Below, piece after piece: positions 51,075 through 60,267 of a DNA stretch of 64,000 bases. Under the pieces are notes generated by a model. The model was not told the DNA's origin. It worked only from the letters and a program-made list of their open reading frames with translations, and ran no database searches. Numbering within the stretch: the stretch's first letter is position 1; each line of letters begins with the position of its first letter. A program made the translations under genes and the position numbers. The DNA comes from Hymenobacter sp. DG01 (GTDB lineage Bacteria > Bacteroidota > Bacteroidia > Cytophagales > Hymenobacteraceae): contig NZ_CP040936.1 in the NCBI RefSeq assembly GCF_006352025.1, positions 1,860,001 to 1,924,000 of the forward strand. Direction: 5' to 3'.

Positions 51075-52538
51075 CTAGTCTTGTATTACGATGCGCCGGA
51101 CCACTGGACTAGCCTTGGCGTAGTGCACTTGCACATGGTAAACACCGGCAGCCAGCCCTGTTAGGGGCACAGTAAGCGCCGATTTAGGCTGCAGTAGCGT
51201 CAGCACGGGCCGGCCCAGTGCATCGAGCACTTGCACCCTTTGGGGGGCGCTGGATGCATCTAGGCTTAGGTGAAGTACTTGGCGGCTCGGGACGGGCCAG
51301 GCACTGGTGCCGGATTCTGCAACGGATGGGCTCGCCTGCAATACGTTGGCATCGCGCAGCCGTACCAGAGACGCTATGTAGTTCAGCCCAGGATGCTGCA
51401 AAGAACCCGCTACCAGTATCGCACAGTCGGGTTGCACTAATAAACTATTGATACCGCGGTTGTTATGAGGGCTTCTAGCTGCCTGAGGCGTGTCTTTTGA
51501 CTGGAAGCTGGCATCCAGCGCCCCTGTGGGCATGATTCGCTCCGTTAGGAGGCCGCCTGTCAGGAGGCGGCCATTGGGCTGCATCCAGAGGGCTCTCATG
51601 GTATTCAGCTGATTGCCCCGATAGTCAAAGGAAGCATCTGTGGTGCCGTTGGGCCGTAAGCGGCGCAGGAAAGGGTGGCCGCTGCCGGCGCTGTTGTATA
51701 ACCCGGCGGCGTAAATGTTACCCGCTTCATCGGCAGTCAACGCCCTGATTTCTGATGTGTAGCTGTTGCCCAGGCTGGTGAAGCTGTTGTCCGGCGAACC
51801 GTTGGAGTTTAGTTGAGTCAGCAAGGTGCCTTGCTGGTAGGAGAATACAGCCCCACCCACCACTATTTTGCCGTTAGGCAGTAGCAGCAGGGAGTAAACG
51901 CCGGAGTTAACGGTCTGATACGGCTGAAATTCAGCGTCAGGCTGACCAGTGCCCCCATCGAGGCGGTCGAGCAGTTGCCTGGTGGTGCCACCCCGGACAC
52001 TAAAATAGCCACCCAGCAGAATACGACCATCTGGCTGTATAGCCAAGCTATATACCGTAGCGGTTGCGTTGACTAGCTCTGTGGAAGGAGGCGTGAAAGT
52101 ATTATCAACGGCTCCTGTAGTGAGCAGGCGGCCTATAGCCAGGCGTCTGCTGCCCGATAGCTATGAGAATGAGCCACCAACTACAATTCTGCCGCTAGCT
52201 TGCAATACCAGCGCCAGTACCGGACCGTTGGTGGCACTAGCAGCCGTAAAGGCAGCGTCCACGGTGCCGTCGGGCAGTAGTCGGGCCAGGTTATTAGCCG
52301 GCACCCCGTTGATTTCGGTGAATACGCCGCCTATTACATACTTGCCATCGGGTTGCCGCACAATGGCGTTAAGTACACCATTCACGCGCGTTCCGGCCGT
52401 TTCCTGCCACACCTGGGTGGGCTGAAAGCTGGCATCAAGTACCGGTGCCTGCGCGCTAACACAGAAAGCCATGCCTAGCAATGTATAACTGGCGGCCGCC
52501 AGAAAGCGCCAAATTTGGGAAGCTGCCAGCACAGTCAT
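51075..52538 (-). pseudogene. Delta-60-repeat T9SS protein interrupted by one in-frame amber codon
   Basis: The reading frame has 487 coding positions from MTVLAASQIWRF (signal peptide ending SAQ) to the C-terminal T9SS sorting domain (RVQVLDALGRPVLTLL to RRIVIQD). It is broken only by TAG at 52163-52161. About seven 50-60-residue delta-60 repeats (QPDGKxxIGGxF, ARLxxxGxxDxxF) run across the stop in the same frame. At the break, GGSFS is followed by TAG and then LSGSRRLAIGRL. The matching place in repeat 1 holds Glu, and GAG to TAG is one base change. It could be a nonsense mutation, a base-call error or readthrough. Nothing else is damaged, so any inactivation is recent. Confidence 0.82.
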
Positions 52539-52561
52539 ACACAGGCTTTTATATCAAGAAC

Positions 52562-52613
52562 AATAAAGCTTAGTAATATACAACATATTAGCTATATATT
52601 ACTAAGCTTTATT
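52562..52613. repeat. AT-rich perfect 19-bp hairpin
   Basis: AATAAAGCTTAGTAATATA (52562-52580) is perfectly inverted at 52595-52613 around a 14-base spacer. It lies between the DinB-like stop (52630) and the start of the delta-60 gene (52538), both on the minus strand. It may terminate the DinB-like transcript or overlap the promoter of the delta-60 gene. Its AT-richness contrasts with all other palindromes here. Confidence 0.8.
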
Positions 52614-52629
52614 ACTCTGCTAGACTGTG

Positions 52630-53145
52630 CTATCCGCGCACCGGGCCTTCATCGGCGGAGCCGCCGTAGATGGCAGGCACCGGAATATCAAGCAGGCGCA
52701 AGTACACCGACAGTTGACCGCGGTGGTGGATGAGGTGGTTGAGCACCATGGTGCGGGCCACGGCGGCGCGGGGCAGCGTCATGAGCACCTGCTCGCCCCG
52801 GCGCAACGACCAGCTGCCATGGAAGGTAGCGTCATCTACCTGCTCCAGCGCCTTGTGGATGTTTTCGCTGTTCACATCAAAGCGGCTTAACACCGCGTCG
52901 GTATTCTCGCCCTGGGGCATCTGCACGGTGGTCACCTCCGTTTCCGGCCCCGTAAGGGACAATTCCAGGAAGCCTACCAGGTTGGCCATGTGCGAAGCCA
53001 GCGCGCCAATGCTCATGGACTTGGGGTGGGGCTGCCAGCTGAACTGCTCGGTGGGCACGCGCTCCAGCAGGCGGCGGGTGAGTTTCAGCTCGGTGCGCAG
53101 CTCCTGGCTGAGGGCGGCTTGCAGGGTGGGTTGGGTGTCGGTCAT
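52630..53145 (-). CDS. DinB-like metal-dependent protein
   Basis: The 171-residue protein has the four-helix DinB_2 pattern. SIGALASHMANLVGFLE (about 46-62) carries the first metal His. The later LNHLIHHRGQLSVYLRLL (about 135-152) carries the other two His, which together form the usual Ni/Zn site. Members include thiol transferases such as those using bacillithiol, but many have no known reaction. It appears monocistronic between two hairpins. The initiator MTDTQPTLQ gives normal family length. Confidence 0.88.
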   Translation of the reverse strand: MTDTQPTLQAALSQELRTELKLTRRLLERVPTEQFSWQPHPKSMSIGALASHMANLVGFLELSLTGPETEVTTVQMPQGENTDAVLSRFDVNSENIHKALEQVDDATFHGSWSLRRGEQVLMTLPRAAVARTMVLNHLIHHRGQLSVYLRLLDIPVPAIYGGSADEGPVRG

Positions 53146-53219
53146 GGGTTGGAAAAAGGATAATTTAGAAACAACGCCAAAGTAACCGTTTCAGGCAAGG
53201 TTGGTTGGCCGCTGAATGC

Positions 53220-53252
53220 AAAAGCCGCGTCAGGTAGCTGACGCGGCTTTTA
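53220..53252 (-). terminator. Terminator downstream of the MFS gene
   Basis: AAAAGCCGCGTCA and TGACGCGGCTTTT form a perfect stem with a 6- or 7-base loop. It lies 25 bases beyond the minus-strand MFS stop codon and upstream of the DinB-like gene. Confidence 0.88.
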
Positions 53253-53276
53253 CTGTGAAAGGGAGGATAGGGCAGA

Positions 53277-54722
53277 TTAGCGGGCGGAAGCGGGCATGCC
53301 CACGTTTGGGGTGGCGGGCGGCGGGCCTAGCGTAGTGGCTTCTGAAGCGTCTGTGTCGCGCAGCCTTTTGCCGCGCAGCTGCAACAGGAAAATCAACCCC
53401 AGAATAAAGAACACAATCAGGGCTAGAATACTATAGCGCATGTTGCCGTCCATTAGCTGCGAAATTCCTCCGAATACAACCAGCCCGATTACAATACCGA
53501 CTTTCTCGGTTACGTCGAAGAAGCTGAAATAAGCGGCGGAGTTGGGCGTGTTTTCCGGGATGATTTTGGAGTAGGTGGAGCGCGACAAACTCTGCACCGC
53601 ACCCATGGTCAGGCCAATGATAGCCGCCAGGGCATAGAAGCTCCAGCCGGCCTGCACGAAATAGCCAGCAATACAAATCAGCATCCAGATGAACACGGCC
53701 CAACTGAGGGCGCGCGTATTGCCGATGCGCTCCGAGAGCTTAGAGAAGAGGTAAGCGCCCAGAATACCCACAATCTGAAGTAGTAGAATGGTAATAATAA
53801 GCGACTTGCTATCCAGGTGCAATTCCTCGTCACCGAAGAGGGTAGCGACGTACATTACCGTTTGCACGCCCATGTTGTAAGTAAAATAGGCTAGCAGGAA
53901 GCGCTTCAGGTTGGGTTGATGCTTGGTTTCTTCCCACACTTTGCCCAACTCCCGGAAGCCGTTCAGTAGCCAGCCCGACTCTGAGACAGCACCAGCGGGG
54001 CGGCCACGGTCGGCGGGCAGGGTAAAAAACGGAATCTGGGCAAAGCCCGCCCACCAGATACCGGTTAGTAGAAAGCTGTAGCGCGTGGCGGTGCCAGCGT
54101 CGAGGCCAAACATAGGCGTACCTGATAAGGTAGGGCCCTGAATCAGCATCAGGCACAGGATCAGTAGAAGCACTGATCCAATGTACCCCATCGAAAAGCC
54201 CCTGGCTGAAAGAGAATCGAAATTCTTTTCCGAGGAAATATCAGGCAGATAGGAGTTGTAGAATACAATGGAGCCTGAAAAGCCTACCGTAGCCATGATA
54301 AACACAAACACGCTAATGGTGAACGTGTTGGGCTCAAAGAAGTACAGACAAGCGCAGGAAATAGCCCCGATGTAGCAGAATATCTGCAAGAACAGCTTCT
54401 TCCGCCCCGAGAAATCGGCCAGAGCAGTAAGCAGGGGGCTAATTAAAGCAATAATGAGGAAGGCTGCTGATACGGAATAGTTCTGCAGAGAAGTACCGGG
54501 CACATGCAGCCCCAGGAACTCAACCGGCGTTTTACCGCTGTCCGTGTTGGTAACGGCCTTTACCATCGAGCCCCAATAAATGGGAAAGATAGAGCTGGTA
54601 ATCACAAGCGGGTAAACCGAGTTGGCCCAGTCATAGAAAGTCCAGCCGCGGGTAATACGCTTGTCGTCCTTAGGAACGGTATCGAAGGAGGGGTCCGCCG
54701 CGGCGGCCGGGGTAGTGCTCAT
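53277..54722 (-). CDS. UMF1-family MFS transporter
   Basis: The 481-residue membrane protein begins MSTTPAAAADPS. The conserved TRGWTFYDWANSVYPLVITSSIFPIYW (about 24-50) is typical of the UMF1/Atg22-like branch of the major facilitator superfamily. About 12 hydrophobic segments follow, and a short cytoplasmic tail closes the protein. GAVQSLSRSTYSKIIPENTP is a second family signature. The substrate is unknown; related transporters export amino acids. The in-frame start at 54896 is rejected because it would overlap the MocA-like gene and add residues of that gene's antisense type. It lies directly downstream of the molybdenum cluster on the same strand. Confidence 0.9.
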   Translation of the reverse strand: MSTTPAAAADPSFDTVPKDDKRITRGWTFYDWANSVYPLVITSSIFPIYWGSMVKAVTNTDSGKTPVEFLGLHVPGTSLQNYSVSAAFLIIALISPLLTALADFSGRKKLFLQIFCYIGAISCACLYFFEPNTFTISVFVFIMATVGFSGSIVFYNSYLPDISSEKNFDSLSARGFSMGYIGSVLLLILCLMLIQGPTLSGTPMFGLDAGTATRYSFLLTGIWWAGFAQIPFFTLPADRGRPAGAVSESGWLLNGFRELGKVWEETKHQPNLKRFLLAYFTYNMGVQTVMYVATLFGDEELHLDSKSLIITILLLQIVGILGAYLFSKLSERIGNTRALSWAVFIWMLICIAGYFVQAGWSFYALAAIIGLTMGAVQSLSRSTYSKIIPENTPNSAAYFSFFDVTEKVGIVIGLVVFGGISQLMDGNMRYSILALIVFFILGLIFLLQLRGKRLRDTDASEATTLGPPPATPNVGMPASAR

Positions 54723-54816
54723 ATAAGCGAGGGGAAATGTGGCAACGGCCAAGATAACGGGAATTCCTGGTTGCGGTTGCCAGCTCGGCACTACCATTTT
54801 GTTTCCCCAGCAGGCG

Positions 54817-55407
54817 CTATTCCCCGGCCAGCAAGGCGGCGTACTGCGCTTCCGTGTCCACATCAATCGCACCCTGGGGGAAAGGCACCGACGCAACCAG
54901 TTCCGAGTGGCGCTTCAGGAGCTGGCCCGCGCCGGCCTCATCGGGCAGCTGACGGAGTAACGGAACCGCCGAGGCGCTGAAAAATACGGGCACGCCGTGC
55001 ACACTCGCATAGGCGCAGGCCACAATAGCGCGGCCAGTGGCAACGTGGGTGGCGGCAAGCTGCTGCAGGAGCGCCGGGGTTACGTGCGGCTGGTCGCAGA
55101 GCATAAGCGTTATACCTTCCGGCAGGGCCTGATGCTTCTCCAGGGCTGCCAGGCCGCATTTTATGGAGGCCCCCATTCCCTGTTTCCACGCCGGGCAGTG
55201 CGCTACCGTTACTGGCAACCCAGCCAGTTCCGGCAGCAGAGCATGATGCTGGGCACCGGTTACTACCACTACCGCCGCGCCAGCTGCGGCGGCTATGGCC
55301 GTTTCGGCGGCACGGCGCAGTAGCGTCTGGCCGTGGTAGCGCAGCAGTTGTTTAGGTCGACCCAAACGCGTGGAAGCACCGGCGGCAAGCAGAATGATGG
55401 CGGGCAT
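54817..55407 (-). CDS. MocA-like molybdenum cofactor nucleotidyltransferase
   Basis: The 196-residue NTP transferase starts PAIILLAAGASTRLGRPKQLL, the signature loop of the MobA/MocA family. Further elements are VVVVTGAQ, the acidic metal site LMLCDQPHVT and GVPVFFSAS. MocA attaches CMP to molybdopterin for xanthine dehydrogenase-family enzymes, and MobA attaches GMP. Location in a cluster with XdhC and a molybdenum hydroxylase points to the MocA role. It lies 53 bases downstream of the XdhC gene on the same strand. Confidence 0.88.
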   Translation of the reverse strand: MPAIILLAAGASTRLGRPKQLLRYHGQTLLRRAAETAIAAAAGAAVVVVTGAQHHALLPELAGLPVTVAHCPAWKQGMGASIKCGLAALEKHQALPEGITLMLCDQPHVTPALLQQLAATHVATGRAIVACAYASVHGVPVFFSASAVPLLRQLPDEAGAGQLLKRHSELVASVPFPQGAIDVDTEAQYAALLAGE

Positions 55408-55460
55408 GAAGAGGTTTAAGGCAGATCAGGGGGTAGGGCGCAATAGCGTGATGCCGCAGG

Positions 55461-56651
55461 CTACAAGCCACACACGGCATCTACCCGGCCCTCTGCCACC
55501 AGTGGCCCATCAGCACGCAGGGGCGGGTGGATAGGATGCGGGGAGTCGCGGAGGAAGCCGGCGGGGCGCTTGGTAAGCACCGCCTGGATTTCGGCAATGA
55601 TGGACAAGGCAATTTCCTCGGGCGTTTCGGCGCCCAGGTTCAGGCCAATGGGGCTGTGGATGCGGCCCTGCAGCTGCTCGGCGGCATCGGGGGTTTGCTG
55701 GCGGAGGTCGTCGAGGAGGCGCTCATATTTCTTGCGAGGGCCTAGCAAGCCAATATAGGTAGTGCTCGGGTCGGGCAGCAGGTGGCGCAGCACCGCTAGG
55801 TCGTAATAGTAGTTGTGGGTCATCAGCAGGGCGAAGCTGCCGTCGTAGGGCTCGGTTTCCACCTGAGCCAGGGGTAGCACCCGCACCACATCGGCCTCCG
55901 GAAACCGATTGAGTTGGGCCTGGGCTGGCCGGCCATCCACTACCTGCACGCGCCAGCCCAACCCCGAAGCCAGTCGCACCAAGGGCTGCACGTCGTTGCC
56001 GGCCCCGTACACCGTCAGGCGCACCGGGGGCCGCAGTATTTCCAGGCTTACGCGCACGGTGCCAGCCTCTACAGGGTAGTGCCGGGTAGCGGGCTGACCG
56101 GCGGCAAGGGCCGCCTGAGCATCGGCCAGAATCTGGGGGTAGAGCGCCGCCTGTTCCGGCAGGGTGCCCTGAGCGGCGTGGTTGTGGGTGAGCAGCAGGC
56201 GCTGCCCTACCCCTACTTCGGAGCTCAAACCGGCCACCCCAAACACAGTGGCTACCACGGCAGGTTTTTCTACCCCATCGGCCCAGCGGCGTAACAGCTC
56301 CACGGGGTTATCGGGGTTCTGAAAATCTAGGGGCTCCAGCAGAATCTGCACAACGCCCTGGCAGCCCAAGGCAGCTCCAAACTGCAGGTCATCGTCGGGG
56401 TCGGTCGAGTCGTAGGTAACTACCATGGGGCGACCTTGCTGAATGGTGCGGCGGGCCCGCTGGCGGGCATCCCCTTCCAAGCAGCCCCCACTGATGGCCC
56501 CGGTCAGCTGGCCTTCATCTGTTACCAGCATACGGGCGCCGGGCCGGCGGTAGGCCGAGCCGGCTACATCTACCACCGAGGCCAACGCGCAGGCGCGGCC
56601 GGCGGCGCGGTGTTCATCATAAGCCCGCAAAAGGCGTTGTAATTCGGTCAT
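55461..56651 (-). CDS. XdhC-family maturation factor
   Basis: The 396-residue protein has an N-terminal XdhC_CoxI domain (about 14-85, SVVDVAGSAYRRPGARMLV and ISGGCLEGDARQRA, with the conserved Cys). A C-terminal Rossmann-type domain includes RLTVYGAGNDVQPLV and YIGLLGPRKKYERLLDDL. XdhC/PaoD-type proteins bind the molybdenum cofactor and insert its sulfurated form into the hydroxylase. The start at MTELQRLLRAY gives the family's normal N-terminus. It lies downstream of the three enzyme subunits and upstream of the MocA-like gene, a known functional grouping. Confidence 0.92.
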   Translation of the reverse strand: MTELQRLLRAYDEHRAAGRACALASVVDVAGSAYRRPGARMLVTDEGQLTGAISGGCLEGDARQRARRTIQQGRPMVVTYDSTDPDDDLQFGAALGCQGVVQILLEPLDFQNPDNPVELLRRWADGVEKPAVVATVFGVAGLSSEVGVGQRLLLTHNHAAQGTLPEQAALYPQILADAQAALAAGQPATRHYPVEAGTVRVSLEILRPPVRLTVYGAGNDVQPLVRLASGLGWRVQVVDGRPAQAQLNRFPEADVVRVLPLAQVETEPYDGSFALLMTHNYYYDLAVLRHLLPDPSTTYIGLLGPRKKYERLLDDLRQQTPDAAEQLQGRIHSPIGLNLGAETPEEIALSIIAEIQAVLTKRPAGFLRDSPHPIHPPLRADGPLVAEGRVDAVCGL

Positions 56652-56707
56652 AATCGATAAATCAGCTAACCGCTGATCAACAAGCACTACGCAGAAAGGA
56701 ATCTGCA

Positions 56708-56745
56708 GGCTGCATGCCCGGATGTTCTAACCCGAGCATGCAGCC
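56708..56745. repeat. Short hairpin between XdhC and Mo-subunit genes
   Basis: GGCTGCATGC (56708-56717) is perfectly inverted at 56736-56745 around an 18-base loop that can pair further. It lies in the 154-base gap between the two genes and has no T-run. It may dampen transcription within the cluster. Confidence 0.65.
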
Positions 56746-56805
56746 AACTGTTTTCAGCTTCTCTGTACCGTTCCAGGGTGCAGCCGGAGCATACGGATCG
56801 ATAAC

Positions 56806-59145
56806 TTAGGCTTGCACCTTTTTCGTTTCCAGCACTTTATCTGGGGTGATGGGCAGGCTACGAATGCGCTTGCCGGTGGCGTGGAATACGGCATTGGCCA
56901 CGGCTGCCGACACGCCTACCATCGAAATTTCGCCGATGCCCTTCACGCCCATGGCATTAATGTAAGGGTCGTGCTCCTCAATGAATTCCACGGTCATATC
57001 AGGAATGTCGGCGCAGACGGGGACGTGGTAGTCGGCGAGGTTGGAGTTGGTGTACCGGGAGAAGTTCGGGTCGCGGAAGGTGCCTTCCATGAGGGCGTTA
57101 CCGATGCCGAAAATGCTGCCCCCGATAATCTGGGAGCGGGCGGTTTTGGCGTTCAGGATGCGGCCGGCGGCGTGCACGCTTACCCAGCGCGAAACGCGCA
57201 CGGTGCCCAGGTCGGGGTCAACTTTTACCTCGCAGAAGTGCACGCCAAAGGAGTGCATGGAGTGGCCAGCCATGTCGTCCTGGTGGCCCGAGTCGGCGGG
57301 GCCGGCGGCCAGGCCCGATTCGTAGCCGGCGCCGTACTTACCGTTGCCAGTGCCCTCAATGTCGGTGGTTTCGTTACGCTTCATCAGGGTCGCAAAGTCT
57401 TCGCCTTTGGCTTTGTTGGCCTTAAGTACCATGCGGCCGTTTTCTACCACCACATCAGCCGCTTTGGCCCGGTACAGGGGCGACTTTTTATCCTGGGTAG
57501 CCAGCTTGATGAGCTTTTGCCACACGTCCTGAGCCGCCATGTAAATAGACGACGACACCGTGCCCGCCGCTACCGACCCGCCCGAGTTAGGAGCGGTGGG
57601 CAGCCGGGTGTCGCCCAACTCAAACCGGATTTTATCGGGCGTGAGCCACAGCGCGTCGGCCGCTACCTGGGTCATGACGGTGTAGGTGCCGGTGCCCAGG
57701 TCGGTGGCGCCGGTTTGCACCACCGCGTGTCCATCGGCGTAGAGGCGGACGCGGGCGGTGCCTTGGTTGTTGTGCACGGGGTAGGAAGCGGTTGCCATGC
57801 CCCAGCCCACCAGCAGGCGGCCGTCGCGGGTAGCGCCGGCCTGGGGATTGCGCTTGCTCCAGCCGAACAGCTCGGCCCCGCGGGCGTAACATTGCTTCAG
57901 GCTTTTGCTGCTCCACGGTTTGCCGCTGCTGGGGTCTTTTTCAGCATAGTTGCGCAGCCGAATTTCCAAGGGGTCAATGCCCAACTGGTAGGCCAGATCA
58001 TCCATGGAGCACTCAATAGCAAATGAGCCGGGCGCCTCGCCGGGGGCGCGCATAAACGTGGAGGTCATCACGTCGGCGCGGGCCAGCTGGTACGTCGATT
58101 CAAACGCGGGGCAGTTGTAGAGCAGGTTGATGATCCGGCTGTTGGGCTCCGCGTAGTTGTCCCAGGGCGAGGTGGTGGAGGTTTTCTCGTGGATGAGAGC
58201 CAGCAGCTTGCCGTCCTTGGTTGCGCCTACTTTCAGGGTCTGGGTCTGGTCTTCGCGGTGACCCATGCTGGTGAACATCTGCGGGCGCGTGAGGGCCAGC
58301 TTCACGGGCCGACCAACCGCCTTAGCTGCCTGCACCGTCAGGACGGTGTGGGGCCAGGTGGAGCCCTTGCAGCCAAAGCCGCCGCCGAGGTACTTCGTGA
58401 CGACGCGCACCTGCTCAGTAGGCAGGCCCAGCATGGCACTCAGGGCCTTCTGCGTGCGCGTCACCCCCTGCGTCGATTCATACACCGTTACGCGGTCCGG
58501 GGCTTCCCAATGGGCCGTAGTAGAGCCCGGCTCCATGGGGTTGTGGTGGTTGATGGCGTGCTCGTAGGTGTGGGTAAGCTGCACCGGCGCCGCTGCGAAG
58601 GCCGCTTTGGGGTTGCCGCGCACCGTATGGCCCTGAGTTTTGCCATCCTGCACTTTCTGCGGATCGAACAGCTCAGCGCGCGGATCGGCGTAGGAAGCCA
58701 GGGGCTTTTCAGCGGCAATATTTACCCGCACCAGGGCAGCTGCGTGCTGGGCCCGCTCTAGGGTATTGGCCAGCACAATAGCTACCGGCTGCCCGGCGTA
58801 GTGCACCTGGTCGGAGGTGAGGGGTAGGAAGCCCATAGGGGCGCCAATGGCCTTTTTCCCCTCAGGGCTGTTGGGCGTTTTGGCCAGCTGGGGCAGGTTC
58901 TGATGGGTGAGAATGGCTACTACCCCCGGCTCTTTCAGGGCCAGACTGGTATCAATGCTCTGGATGCGGCCTTTGGCTACCTCGCTGGTTTTGAGCACGG
59001 CGTGCACCAGGCCGGGCAGGCTGTTGAACTCAGCCGAGTAGCGAGCCTGACCCGTCACTTTGGCCCGGCCATCCACCCGGTCCAGGGGTTGGCCCACGGA
59101 GCCGGCCTTGGGGTTGGTTTCAAAGAATGCGGGTTCGGTATCCAT
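56806..59145 (-). CDS. Molybdenum hydroxylase large subunit (xanthine dehydrogenase family)
   Basis: The 779-residue protein has an N-terminal aldehyde oxidase/xanthine dehydrogenase a/b hammerhead (about 18-140, VGQPLDRVDGRAKVTGQARY). The molybdopterin-binding domains follow (about 160-760). The active-site Glu739 is in GVKGIGEIS, and GGFGCKG and GSFAIECSMDDLA fit cofactor-binding segments. There is no signal peptide; export with the Tat-bearing small subunit is possible. The arrangement with an FAD/4Fe-4S subunit resembles the periplasmic aldehyde oxidoreductase PaoABC more than xanthine dehydrogenase. The natural substrate is unknown. Confidence 0.92.
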   Translation of the reverse strand: MDTEPAFFETNPKAGSVGQPLDRVDGRAKVTGQARYSAEFNSLPGLVHAVLKTSEVAKGRIQSIDTSLALKEPGVVAILTHQNLPQLAKTPNSPEGKKAIGAPMGFLPLTSDQVHYAGQPVAIVLANTLERAQHAAALVRVNIAAEKPLASYADPRAELFDPQKVQDGKTQGHTVRGNPKAAFAAAPVQLTHTYEHAINHHNPMEPGSTTAHWEAPDRVTVYESTQGVTRTQKALSAMLGLPTEQVRVVTKYLGGGFGCKGSTWPHTVLTVQAAKAVGRPVKLALTRPQMFTSMGHREDQTQTLKVGATKDGKLLALIHEKTSTTSPWDNYAEPNSRIINLLYNCPAFESTYQLARADVMTSTFMRAPGEAPGSFAIECSMDDLAYQLGIDPLEIRLRNYAEKDPSSGKPWSSKSLKQCYARGAELFGWSKRNPQAGATRDGRLLVGWGMATASYPVHNNQGTARVRLYADGHAVVQTGATDLGTGTYTVMTQVAADALWLTPDKIRFELGDTRLPTAPNSGGSVAAGTVSSSIYMAAQDVWQKLIKLATQDKKSPLYRAKAADVVVENGRMVLKANKAKGEDFATLMKRNETTDIEGTGNGKYGAGYESGLAAGPADSGHQDDMAGHSMHSFGVHFCEVKVDPDLGTVRVSRWVSVHAAGRILNAKTARSQIIGGSIFGIGNALMEGTFRDPNFSRYTNSNLADYHVPVCADIPDMTVEFIEEHDPYINAMGVKGIGEISMVGVSAAVANAVFHATGKRIRSLPITPDKVLETKKVQA

Positions 59146-59283
59146 GAGGAAGTCTAAACGTTAAGCGGAGAAAACAACATCCTGCTTCATCCCTCGCGGG
59201 CGCTGGGTTCAGCAAGGATTGGGGGGTAGGCCACGACTGCGCGCCTAAGGCGGCATGAACTTGCCTACCCATTCGGCGGGAGC

Positions 59284-60267
59284 CTATCCCGCTACTTTCT
59301 GCAAAGCCTGCACCAGCGTGTTCTGGGCCAGCTCTACCTTGAAGCGGTTATGCTCCCGGGGCTGGGCTCCACGCAGAGCCGCCGCCGCCGCCGCCCGGAA
59401 CGTAGCTTCGGTAGCAGGGGCACCAGTCAGAATCTGCTCGGCCTCGCGGGAACGCCAGGGCTGAGCTCCTACCCCACCCAGGGCTACGCGAGCTGCGCGG
59501 ATGGAACCGCCCTGCACTTCCAGACCCACGGCCGCTGAGGTCAGAGCATAGGCGTAGCTGCTTCGCTCGCGCACCTTAAGGTAAGTGGAACGTTGGGTGT
59601 AAGCGGCTGCCGGCACCAGAATGGACACGATTAGCTCGCCGGGCTCCAGCACGGTTTCAATGTGCGGGGTGTTGCCGGGCAATCGATAAAACTCCGTGAT
59701 GGGTACGCGGCGCTGCTTGCCCTTCTGGTTTTCCAAGGTCAGGACGGCATCGAAGGCAGCCAGGGCTACGCTCAGGTCGCCGGGGTAACTGGTGGCAATG
59801 CAGGCCTCGCTCACGCCCAGGATGGCGAGGTTGTGGTTGTCGCCCTGCTGGGCGGGACAGCCGGAGCCGGGCACGCGCTTGTTGCACGGAAACGCGGCGT
59901 CGCGGAAGTAGCCGCAGCGAGTGCGCTGCAAGATGTTGCCCCCAATGCTGGCCATATTCCGCAGCTGGGGCGAGGCCGCCAGCAGCAGCGACTCCGAAAC
60001 GGCCGGGAACTGCTGTTTTACCAGTGCATTTTCGCCTACGTCGCTCATGCGCTCCAAGGCCCCGATGCGCAGCCCGTCCTTGGTTTGCTCGATGCCTTTG
60101 AAGGGCAGCACGTTGATGTCAACCAGCTGCGGGTGCTCCTCCAGGTTGGCCTTCATCAAATCCAGGAGGGTAGTACCGCCGGCAATGTAGGCGGCCTGGG
60201 GCTTGTCTTTGCGGATGCCGGTGGCTTCCTTGGCCGAACTGGCCTGGGTGTAGCTGAAGTTGTTCAT
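59284..60267 (-). CDS. FAD-binding subunit with additional 4Fe-4S motif (PaoB-like)
   Basis: The 327-residue protein has the CoxM-type FAD domain, with AYIAGGTTLLDLMK (about 27-40) and SIGGNILQRTRCGYF. The C-terminal CO-dehydrogenase flavoprotein domain starts near 215. Cys118, Cys128, Cys137 and Cys156 lie in and after an insertion (RCGYFRDAAFPCNK and GSGCPA) and can hold the extra 4Fe-4S cluster known from PaoB-type subunits. It would pass electrons from the 2Fe-2S clusters to FAD. Its start codon follows the stop of the 2Fe-2S gene with no gap. Confidence 0.92.
   Translation of the reverse strand: MNNFSYTQASSAKEATGIRKDKPQAAYIAGGTTLLDLMKANLEEHPQLVDINVLPFKGIEQTKDGLRIGALERMSDVGENALVKQQFPAVSESLLLAASPQLRNMASIGGNILQRTRCGYFRDAAFPCNKRVPGSGCPAQQGDNHNLAILGVSEACIATSYPGDLSVALAAFDAVLTLENQKGKQRRVPITEFYRLPGNTPHIETVLEPGELIVSILVPAAAYTQRSTYLKVRERSSYAYALTSAAVGLEVQGGSIRAARVALGGVGAQPWRSREAEQILTGAPATEATFRAAAAAALRGAQPREHNRFKVELAQNTLVQALQKVAG

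Noticed and set aside
56812..58026. 404-codon plus-strand frame opposite the molybdenum subunit gene
   Set aside because: It has no recognisable domain, and the opposite strand encodes a full xanthine dehydrogenase-family protein.
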